From Sphaerisporangium sp. (GTDB lineage Bacteria > Actinomycetota > Actinomycetes > Streptosporangiales > Streptosporangiaceae): a DNA stretch of 39,032 nucleotides. The DNA is taken from assembly GCA_025964675.1 (NCBI GenBank), contig JAOPYI010000035.1, forward strand, positions 1-39,032, given 5' to 3'. Positions 32,719 to 39,032 of the stretch are shown here, one piece after another; within the stretch, counting starts at the first letter, position 1, and every line of letters begins with the position of its first letter. Made by a program: the position numbers and the translations under genes. The notes below the pieces were generated by a model. The model had not been told where the DNA came from. It saw nothing but the letters and a program-made list of their open reading frames with translations, and ran no database searches.

Positions 32719-33749
32719 GCGCGTCGTCGATCCTCGTGGCCGGACTGGCCGGTTTCCTGCTCAGCGCGGCTTCGACAGGACCTCTGGGGCGGCTTGCCAC
32801 ACGCTGGGGCCTCACCGACCGTCCAGGCGGCTACAAACTGCATGCCCGCCCGGTTCCGTATCTGGGTGGCATAGCCATCATGCTCGGCACGGTCCTCCCC
32901 ATGATCTTCTTGGGACTGCCGGATCGCACGATCACCGTGGTCATCTGCGCCGCTGTGGCGGTGTCCCTGCTCGGGCTGATCGACGATGTCAAGCCCCTCT
33001 CGCCGTTCATCCGGCTGGGCGTGGAGTCGGTGGTCGCGGCGGGGGTCATGCTGAGCGGGGTCCGCGTCCCGGTGACAGGGGGATGGTTGGACGCTCCGCT
33101 CACGGTCCTGTGGATCGTCGTGATCACCAACTCGTTCAATCTTCTCGACAACCTGGACGGCGCCCTCGGAGCCATCACGACGACAGGCGCGGCACTGCTC
33201 GCCGCCACCGCTTTCGCCGAGAGCCACTATGCGGTCGGGTTGCTTCTGACAACGCTCTGCTTCGCCAGCCTGGGCTTCCTACCGCACAACTGGGCTCCGG
33301 CCAAGGTTTTCATGGGCGACTCGGGGTCCCTGTTCATAGGCTTCGTCCTTGCCTGCTCGACGGCCGTGCTGGCGACGGACCGGGCCACCGACGGGGTGAT
33401 CGCGAGCCTTCTGCTGCCCACTTTCGTCGCCACCGTGGACACCGGAATCGTCATGTTGTCTCGGGTGAGGGACGGCCGTCCCCTGCTGATGGGCGGCACC
33501 GACCATCTGTCCCACCGCCTCTACTGGCTCGGCTTGAGCGTCCGGCTCACCGCCGTGGCTCTGGCCGGCATCGCAGCCATCTCCGGCGCGCTGGGCCTGG
33601 TGATGACCCTGCACGTCACATCGCCTCTCATCACGACGGTCGTCGCCATAGGCATGGCCATACTGCTCATCGGCCTGCTCCAGAAAGCGCGAAGCCTCGA
33701 GCCGGGCCGCTCCCGTAAACCTCCGATCAGCATAAGCGAAAGGCGATAA
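32715..33749 (+). CDS. WecA/TagO-type undecaprenyl-phosphate sugar-1-phosphate transferase
   Basis: 344 aa with 10-11 membrane segments, in the MraY/WecA superfamily. The cytoplasmic loops carry the Mg and catalytic motifs LGLIDDVKP, NSFNLLDNLDGALGAI, KVFMGDSGSLFIGF and the polar HLSHR (WecA-like HxxHR region) in GGTDHLSHRLYWLG. The enzyme starts the repeat unit by moving an N-acetylhexosamine-1-phosphate onto undecaprenyl phosphate. GlcNAc is usual; other UDP-HexNAc substrates are possible given the epimerases upstream. The start overlaps the SDR gene by ATGA, and the BY-kinase follows after 4 bases. Confidence 0.9.
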   Translation: MSASSILVAGLAGFLLSAASTGPLGRLATRWGLTDRPGGYKLHARPVPYLGGIAIMLGTVLPMIFLGLPDRTITVVICAAVAVSLLGLIDDVKPLSPFIRLGVESVVAAGVMLSGVRVPVTGGWLDAPLTVLWIVVITNSFNLLDNLDGALGAITTTGAALLAATAFAESHYAVGLLLTTLCFASLGFLPHNWAPAKVFMGDSGSLFIGFVLACSTAVLATDRATDGVIASLLLPTFVATVDTGIVMLSRVRDGRPLLMGGTDHLSHRLYWLGLSVRLTAVALAGIAAISGALGLVMTLHVTSPLITTVVAIGMAILLIGLLQKARSLEPGRSRKPPISISERR

Positions 33750-33753
33750 TCAG

Positions 33754-35133
33754 GTGCAACTGCTCTACTACGTCCGGCTCACGCGCGCGAACTGGATAGT
33801 CATCCTGCTGACACTGCTGCTCTCGGTCGGCGCAGCACTACTCGTGACCGCGAAGACGCCCCCCAAGTACGAAGCGACGATCAGCATGCTGGTGTCGGGG
33901 CACGACACCGACGGCAGCCTCGCCATGGCCATCCAGGCGGGGGCGCTGTCACAACAGAAGGTGCAGTCCTACGCCAACCTCCTGTCCAGCCACAGAGTGG
34001 TCAGCCAGATCACCGAGAGCAACAACATCGGGCGTGTGCAGGGAAGCATCAAGGCGGAGGCCATCCCGCTGACCACGCTGATCCGGGCAACGGTCAGCGA
34101 CAACGACCCGGAGCGTGCGGCCCGGCTGGCCAATCGCCTGGGCTCGACGTTCCCGCGGGTGATCAACGAACTGGAACGGCCCACCCGGTCCAGCCCGCCC
34201 ACGGTGAAGGTCACGGTGGTGGACCAGGCGAGCGTCCCGAAGAAACCGGTCAGCCCTCGGCCGATGGTCAACCTCATGGTGGCGGTGCTGCTCGGCCTGC
34301 TCGTCGCGTTCGCCTCGCTGATCCTTCGCGACCACCTGGACACGACCATCAAGACCAGTGAAGTGCTGCAGCGCGTCTCGAAGACCCCGCTCATCGGATT
34401 GATCGGTTACGAGAAGGACGGGCAGCGCCATCCGCTGATCCTCCGGCACAGTGGCCGGTCGTCCAGGGCCGAGGCATTCCGGGCGATGCGTACCAATCTG
34501 CAGTTCACCACCATCGACCAGCGGCCGCGGTCAGTCGTGGTCACCAGTTGCCTGGCAGGCGACGGCAAGACCTCCATCGCCGCCAACCTCGCGATCGTAC
34601 TCGCGCAGGCCGACTGGCGGGTGATCGTGGTCGACGCAGACCTGCGCCGTCCGCGTCTCGCCGAGTACTTCGGCCTAGAAGGAGCAGCTGGGCTGACCGA
34701 CGTGCTGATCGGCGCGGCCTCGCTGGAGGACGTGACGCAGAACTGGGGGCCGCCGTCCCTGTCCGTACTGGCAAGCGGGCAGATCCCACCGAACCCGAGC
34801 GAAATCCTCAACTCTAAGGGGATGCGCACGCTGATCGGCACGCTCTCGGAGAACTACGACATGGTCATCATCGACACTCCGCCGCTGCTTCCGGTGACCG
34901 ACGGCGCGGCGCTGGCCGCGATCTGTGACAGCACGCTGCTCGTCGTCCGCCACGGGAAGACCCGGTGGGGGCACATCGTCCGCGCGGTCGAAACGCTGTC
35001 GTCCATCAACGCTCGCGTAGTGGGGACCGTGCTGAACTTCGTGCCTGTCAAGGGCAAGGAGAAGTACGGCTACGACAAGGGGTACGAGGCCGACGTCACC
35101 GCGCCCCTTCCATCGGTCGAGGTCAGCGTATGA
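33754..35133 (+). CDS. Wzz-type chain-length protein fused to a BY-kinase
   Basis: 459 aa. Membrane segments near residues 14-32 and 170-192 bracket an extracytoplasmic Wzz loop of about 135 residues. The cytoplasmic kinase has Walker A LAGDGKTS (K272, T273), Walker A' VIVVDADLRRP (D294, D296) and Walker B MVIIDTPP (D374). A C-terminal tyrosine cluster, Y438, Y440 and Y444, is the likely autophosphorylation site. This one-piece form is like proteobacterial Wzc, unlike the split CapA/CapB of Firmicutes. Its state usually sets polymer length and export. GTG 33754 has AAAGG upstream at rather long spacing. The matching phosphatase gene converges on it with one base between stops. Confidence 0.92.
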   Translation: MQLLYYVRLTRANWIVILLTLLLSVGAALLVTAKTPPKYEATISMLVSGHDTDGSLAMAIQAGALSQQKVQSYANLLSSHRVVSQITESNNIGRVQGSIKAEAIPLTTLIRATVSDNDPERAARLANRLGSTFPRVINELERPTRSSPPTVKVTVVDQASVPKKPVSPRPMVNLMVAVLLGLLVAFASLILRDHLDTTIKTSEVLQRVSKTPLIGLIGYEKDGQRHPLILRHSGRSSRAEAFRAMRTNLQFTTIDQRPRSVVVTSCLAGDGKTSIAANLAIVLAQADWRVIVVDADLRRPRLAEYFGLEGAAGLTDVLIGAASLEDVTQNWGPPSLSVLASGQIPPNPSEILNSKGMRTLIGTLSENYDMVIIDTPPLLPVTDGAALAAICDSTLLVVRHGKTRWGHIVRAVETLSSINARVVGTVLNFVPVKGKEKYGYDKGYEADVTAPLPSVEVSV

Positions 35134-35134
35134 C

Positions 35135-35824
35135 CTAGGCGGTCAACAACTTCAGCGGTGCCGACAGGCCGACGCTGATCCGCCGGGCTGCCGTCCTGTA
35201 GACCGGCACGAGACCGCCGAAAGGGTCGGGGATGTCGAGCGCGTCGACCCGGACCAGGCCGCGCAGCGCCCGCGCCTCTGCGACGATCACGGACGCCCGG
35301 TCCGCCGCGTCCAGTCGATGCGCGATCTCCGTCGCGGGCCTGGCCGCGGCGATCAGGGCTTCGGCCAGCACGCCGAACTCAATGATCGTGAAGGCCCTGT
35401 CGGACACCCGCGGATGGCGACGTACGACGGAGCTGCGGTGCTCCCGCGTGGCCGTCAGGACGAGGTCGGCTTCCTCCAGCATCAGGCAGGTGAGCCGGCG
35501 TGACGCGAACCCCCCTGGGTCGGCGCCCATCTCCGCCAGCACCCGCGCCGACTCGGGGGACATCGGCGTTCCGGGAACGGCGCGGACGCCCGCACTCTCC
35601 ACCACAACGGGGGAATCCGCGCCGAGCGCGGCGCGTGTCAGCCGCTCAGCGATGGGAGAACGGCAGAGGTTGCCCGTGCACACGAACAGGATGCGGAATC
35701 GTATGTCCGCTCGCGACCCCGGCACCCCTCCCACTTCGCCCAGTCGCGGAGCGAAGGTCCGGTCTGCCAGGGACGCGTTGCTCATGGACTGACCGGTCTC
35801 GGCGGTCTGCGGTGAACCCTTCAT
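35135..35824 (-). CDS. Low-molecular-weight protein tyrosine phosphatase (Wzb-like)
   Basis: 229 aa. The P-loop FVCTGNLCRSP has the nucleophile C49 and R55, and the general acid aspartate is in DIPDPFG near the C-terminus. The family removes phosphate from BY-kinase tyrosines, and its place next to the kinase gene fits that pairing. The first 40 residues are outside the domain. ATG 35785 would shorten them, and no start has a clear ribosome binding site. The domain is about 180 residues, longer than the usual 150, with extra helices before the DPFG loop. Transcription is opposite to the kinase. Confidence 0.9.
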   Translation of the reverse strand: MKGSPQTAETGQSMSNASLADRTFAPRLGEVGGVPGSRADIRFRILFVCTGNLCRSPIAERLTRAALGADSPVVVESAGVRAVPGTPMSPESARVLAEMGADPGGFASRRLTCLMLEEADLVLTATREHRSSVVRRHPRVSDRAFTIIEFGVLAEALIAAARPATEIAHRLDAADRASVIVAEARALRGLVRVDALDIPDPFGGLVPVYRTAARRISVGLSAPLKLLTA

Positions 35825-35921
35825 AAGCGGGACAATAGATCGGCCACGCCGGGTGGCCCCGTAGGACGCACCCCTTTTTAACCTCTTCTGCCGCTACCGG
35901 CGGCTCTTTACCCGTACGAAG

Positions 35922-37685
35922 CTAGGGGCCGCAGCCGTCCCGGTCCTCGACGATCCGTGTCTGCTGCGGACGGACCAGCGGCTGTACCGGAACCGACGGG
36001 GGCCGCGCGGACGCCGGTTCGACGAGATCGAGCTCAAGCGTCCGTGACTCCCTGGGGGCGAGTTCGAGCAGGTTGGAGTAGACGGGATGGGATCTCTCGA
36101 CCTCGTTGATCGCCTCGAACGGTTGGCCGTCGATCCGTGCCGCCGCGAGCTTCGTTCCGACCCCGGCGTACAGCGACACCCACAGCAGGTTGGAGCCGGC
36201 CAGATGGGGCAGCCCGGGGCTGTCCAGCCTGCCGGTGACGTAGGAGGGCAGCGCCACGCGGGGCACGTCGTTGGTGAGCCGGATCCGCACGCGCGTCGCA
36301 CGCCGCCCGTCCCGGCACGGGCCGAGGTTGTACTCCAAAGAGCGGTTCAGGTAGTAGTCCAGCTTGCCGCCGGCCGAGTTGTTGACGACCAGCCCGGCGT
36401 ACGGTCCTGGCCGCTGCGGCAGCACGCCGCTGAGCGCGGTGCCCGAAAGGCGCCGCTGCTCGGCGTCATGGCGGCTCCATATCTGGATCCTGCGCTCCTG
36501 GATCATGGGTTTCAGCACGGGCAGTACCGCGGATGGCTCGGCGAAGGATTTGGGCAGCGCCTCGCCGACGGCCTGGGCGACCGCGATGAGGAACCGCTTG
36601 CGCGCGACGGGGTCGGGGTACCGGGCGTAGGCGGCGCGCTCGGTCAGGTCGACGACGTTGGTCGCGGTGATCTGCTCCCCGCCGCGCAGGGTTACCGGCC
36701 CGATCAGGCCGAGGAGGTAGGACAGCCCAACCGGGTCGATCGCGATGGCGCCGTCCAGCCGCCGGCCGGTCTGGCGTTCCCACAGCGCCGTCCACGTTTT
36801 CGCGGCGTAGGGGTAGTGCGGGGAGAGGTTGGAGACAGAGAGCAACTCGACCGCGGCCTTGCCGTACCGCGCACGGAACGCCGGCCCATGGTCGGTCACA
36901 GGGCGGGGGCTGCCGTCAAGGCCGGTGTTGGCGGCCAGTCGCGTGACCCCAACGCGGCCGTGGTCGGCTTTCAGGATGCCAAAAGCCCCTACAAGGCCGC
37001 CGGTCCCCCGCGACTCGGCGTTGGTCTGGAAGGCCAGGAAGTAGCGGCGCGGGCCGTTGTTACCCAGCATCGGGGGGATCAGCGCGGCGGCTGTGGCGGC
37101 TCCGCCCATCCAGCCGTGCAGCCGGTCAATCTGGTACAGCGCCGCGCCGCGCGCCTGGTCGAGCGCGGCCATCCCGGTGCGTGCCGGGCTGTCCGCCAGG
37201 AGGGCGCGCGCCCGCGCGAGCCGGGCCGCGGCACCGTCGAGAACGGGCGCCGCCGCCTGGAGCCCGGCGAGCAGATGGGCCATGTCGTCCGGGGAGTTCG
37301 ACGCGCCCGTGAGAAACGGCGTGCCGATCCGCTGGACGCCGGCCAGCACGTCGGTGAGTTCGGCGGCGCTCTCGGCGAGCCCTCGTACGGTCGTCGCGCC
37401 GTCCCCGAGCACGGGCGCGTGAGTGAGCAACGACCAGTCGGGGCCGCTGGTGAGGCGCCGCGCCTCGGCCGCGTGCCGCCGGGCGGTCGCGAGCGTCAGG
37501 GCGATCCGGTCAAGGTCCCGCGCGCTCACCACCGCCCGTAGATGCACCAGCGCGTCCCTGGTCGCCTCCAGGTGGTCGCGGACGCTGAGACCGAGATGTA
37601 CCGACCAACCGCCGACCGGCACCAGGGTGGCGACGAAGACCAACGAGGCGACGACGATGACTCGGCGGGGCCGTCTACTTCGCAC
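35922..37685 (-). CDS. DUF4012 domain membrane-anchored protein
   Basis: 587 aa. A basic N-terminus is followed by one membrane segment (about residues 9-27), then an extracytoplasmic region. A helical stretch leads to the DUF4012 core: NNGPRRYFLAFQTNAESRGTGG, DPVGLSYLLGLIGPV and the Gly/Asn-rich VVNNSAGGKLDYYLNRS. DUF4012 has no known activity; it is often found in actinobacterial glycan loci and near cell-wall genes, and some resemble LytR-CpsA-Psr partners by position. GTG 37685 overlaps the end of the LPXTG gene by 11 bases, so the two are co-translated. A role in attaching or presenting the polymer is possible but unproven. Confidence 0.88.
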   Translation of the reverse strand: MRSRRPRRVIVVASLVFVATLVPVGGWSVHLGLSVRDHLEATRDALVHLRAVVSARDLDRIALTLATARRHAAEARRLTSGPDWSLLTHAPVLGDGATTVRGLAESAAELTDVLAGVQRIGTPFLTGASNSPDDMAHLLAGLQAAAPVLDGAAARLARARALLADSPARTGMAALDQARGAALYQIDRLHGWMGGAATAAALIPPMLGNNGPRRYFLAFQTNAESRGTGGLVGAFGILKADHGRVGVTRLAANTGLDGSPRPVTDHGPAFRARYGKAAVELLSVSNLSPHYPYAAKTWTALWERQTGRRLDGAIAIDPVGLSYLLGLIGPVTLRGGEQITATNVVDLTERAAYARYPDPVARKRFLIAVAQAVGEALPKSFAEPSAVLPVLKPMIQERRIQIWSRHDAEQRRLSGTALSGVLPQRPGPYAGLVVNNSAGGKLDYYLNRSLEYNLGPCRDGRRATRVRIRLTNDVPRVALPSYVTGRLDSPGLPHLAGSNLLWVSLYAGVGTKLAAARIDGQPFEAINEVERSHPVYSNLLELAPRESRTLELDLVEPASARPPSVPVQPLVRPQQTRIVEDRDGCGP

Positions 37686-38556
37686 TGGTGGATCGGCGAC
37701 GCCGTACGGAGATCAGGATGCCGACGAGTCCCGCGACGAGCAACGCACCGCCCACCCCGGCCACTGTGGCCACGGGTGCTCCGGTGAACGGCAGTTGTCT
37801 CCCAGCCTGCTGCCCGGCGGCCTTCTCACCGCCGGCCTTCTCACCGCCGGGCTGGTGACCCGCGGACGCGTACGCTTCCGAGCCCGCGTGCCCGGGGCCG
37901 CCGCCTTCGTGCCTGCCGTGCGCGCCGCTGTCCGACCAGTGACCACCCGAGCCGCCGCCGTCGTCCGCTTCTTCGAGATGGAGCAACTTGTCTGCTTTGA
38001 TGATCTGCTCATCATTATCAGTATTATGCGCCGAATTCTCGGTTTCATCGGCTTTATGATCAGAATCGGAAAGATTCGTCACCTGCGTGTCGTCTTCCTT
38101 GTCGCATTTGTTGTTATTGCGGTGCCGGGTGACGATATTGCTCGGCGGGGATACGTTCCCCGCCGCATCCCTGGCCTTGACGTAATAGGACACCTTGACG
38201 CAGGGCGACCGCCTGTCGGTGTACGTCAGGACGTCGCCTGGCACGCTCGCGATCAGCCGGAACGGCGATGTGCTGGCGTAGATGTCGTATGCGACCACCC
38301 GGGGATGCGGCGGGTAGTCGCGCCCATCCTTGGACGGGTCCCAGTTCAGCCTTATCAGCCACGGGGAAAGCTCCGTCAGCCTGAGATTGGTTGGCGCGGT
38401 CGGCGGCTGGGTGTCGGGCGCGGTGGGCTGCCAACGGGCGGCGGACGTCAGCGCCGGCAGGCCGGTCTCCGCAGCCGCCATCGCCACCGTTCCCGTCGCC
38501 ACTCCACCTGCGAGGGCCGCTGCCAGAAGAATAGGGACTGTATGTTTCGCAGCCAT
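37675..38556 (-). CDS. LPXTG-anchored surface protein with one fibronectin type III domain
   Basis: 293 aa. A signal peptide (about 1-28) precedes an FN3 domain (about 50-145) with PPTAPTNLRLTELSP and VSYYVKARDAAGNVSPPSN. A long Asp/Glu/His/Gly-rich stretch (about 150-245) looks flexible and may span the wall. The tail is a full sorting signal: LPFTG, a hydrophobic helix and RRRRSTSAK. A sortase should link it to peptidoglycan; none is in the window. GGGGAG 6 bases before ATG 38556 is a good site. The FN3 domain may bind the glycan made here. It is the first gene of the minus-strand pair with DUF4012. Confidence 0.9.
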   Translation of the reverse strand: MAAKHTVPILLAAALAGGVATGTVAMAAAETGLPALTSAARWQPTAPDTQPPTAPTNLRLTELSPWLIRLNWDPSKDGRDYPPHPRVVAYDIYASTSPFRLIASVPGDVLTYTDRRSPCVKVSYYVKARDAAGNVSPPSNIVTRHRNNNKCDKEDDTQVTNLSDSDHKADETENSAHNTDNDEQIIKADKLLHLEEADDGGGSGGHWSDSGAHGRHEGGGPGHAGSEAYASAGHQPGGEKAGGEKAAGQQAGRQLPFTGAPVATVAGVGGALLVAGLVGILISVRRRRSTSAK

Positions 38557-38680
38557 TCAGGACTCCCCGATGGACGATGTTTCGGGCCATGAGAGACATC
38601 GCCCGGCGGCCGAGCGACATGTCGATGCACCCGTTGTATCCACTTGAGCCGAATGGCCGCCGCCCGGCGCACGCGCTTTG

Positions 38681-38709
38681 CCTAAAGATCGCATGCGGCT
38701 CTTCGTCAA
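38681..38709 (-). promoter_or_regulatory. Possible promoter of the LPXTG-DUF4012 pair
   Basis: On the minus strand TTGACG (38704-38709) and TTTAGG (38681-38686) stand 17 bases apart. The -35 matches five of six bases, the -10 only three. It lies 125 bases before ATG 38556, between the terminator and the gene. Confidence 0.35.
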
Positions 38710-38722
38710 TTTAACGACGGAA

Positions 38723-38759
38723 AAGCCCCCGCCGTGGGAGGGGTGCACGGCGAGGGCTT
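38723..38759 (-). terminator. Rho-independent terminator after the ABC ATPase gene
   Basis: AAGCCCCCGCCGTG pairs with CACGGCGAGGGCTT with one mismatch, around a 9-base loop. On the minus strand it is followed by TTTT. It lies 65 bases past the ATPase stop and marks the edge of the glycan locus. Confidence 0.85.
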
Positions 38760-38823
38760 CTATCCGGGAGGAAGAGTTCTTACTCGGCGCCACTCACAGC
38801 GGCGCTCGTTGGGCGGTACTCGC

Positions 38824-39032
38824 TCAGCGGCCGACGTTGGCCGGGTGGCCGATGGCGAGACCGCTGTCGGTGTCGAAGAAGTGGAGGTTCTGGGTGTCCA
38901 CCACGAGCTCGACGTTCTGGCCGGGACGGACGTGGCTGCGGGCGTTGACGCGGGCGGTCCACAGCGACTTGTCGCCGATCAGGGGCAGCACGGCCGCCTC
39001 TTCGTCGTCACCGGTGTCCTGGGCGGCCACGG
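38824..39032 (-). CDS. Sugar ABC transporter ATPase (MalK/UgpC/MsmK type), C-terminal fragment
   Basis: About 69 residues to TGA at 38824-38826; the rest lies beyond the window. The text ARVNARSHVRPGQNVELVVD and NLHFFDTDSGLAIG is the C-terminal TOBE/OB region of the CUT1-family ATPases that energise oligosaccharide import. The Walker and signature motifs are not in view. It is probably the shared MsmK-like ATPase of actinomycetes and not part of the glycan locus. Confidence 0.9.
   Translation of the reverse strand, partial: VAAQDTGDDEEAAVLPLIGDKSLWTARVNARSHVRPGQNVELVVDTQNLHFFDTDSGLAIGHPANVGR

Noticed and set aside
1-39032. CRISPR arrays, tRNA or rRNA genes, prophage or antibiotic NRPS/PKS genes
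   Set aside because: I looked for them and saw no repeats with spacers, no RNA-gene signatures, and no such domains. The sugar genes are explained by a surface-glycan locus.

Overview
The window is high-GC DNA with frequent GTG starts, many 4-nt gene overlaps, an LPXTG surface protein and the tail of a MalK/UgpC-type sugar ABC ATPase. This points to a filamentous actinomycete. Streptosporangiales is my guess from the style of the proteins and is not proven by any marker gene. Almost everything between positions 1 and about 38,600 belongs to one large surface-glycan (exopolysaccharide or wall glycopolymer) locus. I see no rRNA, tRNA, CRISPR array, transposase or phage gene.

Layout. 1-7.5 kb: the end of a DUF4082 protein; a WecE-type aminotransferase with a GNAT acyltransferase (dTDP-Fuc4N/Fuc4NAc); a polyprenyl-phosphate GT2; and a 1296-aa secreted DMF-amidase-like protein with three DUF4082 repeats. 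7.9-12.1 kb: a large GT-C-like membrane protein, a sugar formyltransferase and a polysaccharide deacetylase. 12.3-18.6 kb: a leader with two mini-ORFs, GT4, Wzx flippase, FdtB aminotransferase, GtrB-like GT2, bifunctional FdtD (acetyltransferase plus ketoisomerase) and GtrA. 18.5-23.2 kb, minus strand: RmlA, RmlB and a second GT-C-like protein. 23.9-27.6 kb: sulfotransferase, methyltransferase, deacetylase and GT4. 27.7-29.0 kb: a Wzy-like membrane protein. 29.4-35.1 kb: GT4, two SDR epimerases, a WecA/TagO-type initiating transferase and a Wzz/BY-kinase. 35.1-38.6 kb, minus strand: low-molecular-weight tyrosine phosphatase, DUF4012 protein and LPFTG-anchored FN3 protein. 38.8 kb to the end: the tail of an ABC ATPase, set apart from the locus by a strong terminator.

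How it fits together (inference). RmlA and RmlB make dTDP-4-keto-6-deoxyglucose. WecE/GNAT would lead it to a 4-amino sugar and FdtD/FdtB to a 3-amino sugar. The WecA-like enzyme starts a lipid-linked repeat, three GT4 enzymes extend it, Wzx flips it and the Wzy-like protein polymerises it. The BY-kinase and phosphatase regulate chain growth. GtrB, GtrA and the large GT-C-like proteins could add side sugars outside the membrane. The sulfotransferase, methyltransferase, formyltransferase and two deacetylases would decorate the polymer. The DUF4082, DUF4012 and LPXTG proteins are probable surface partners.

The most unusual observations are: two related 790-805-aa GT-C-like proteins with a conserved extracytoplasmic C-terminal motif; a compact Fuc3NAc-GtrA-GtrB module convergent on one of them; chains of mini-ORFs joined by 4-nt overlaps that lead into GT4, Wzx and deacetylase genes; and a sulfotransferase cassette inside an actinobacterial glycan locus.
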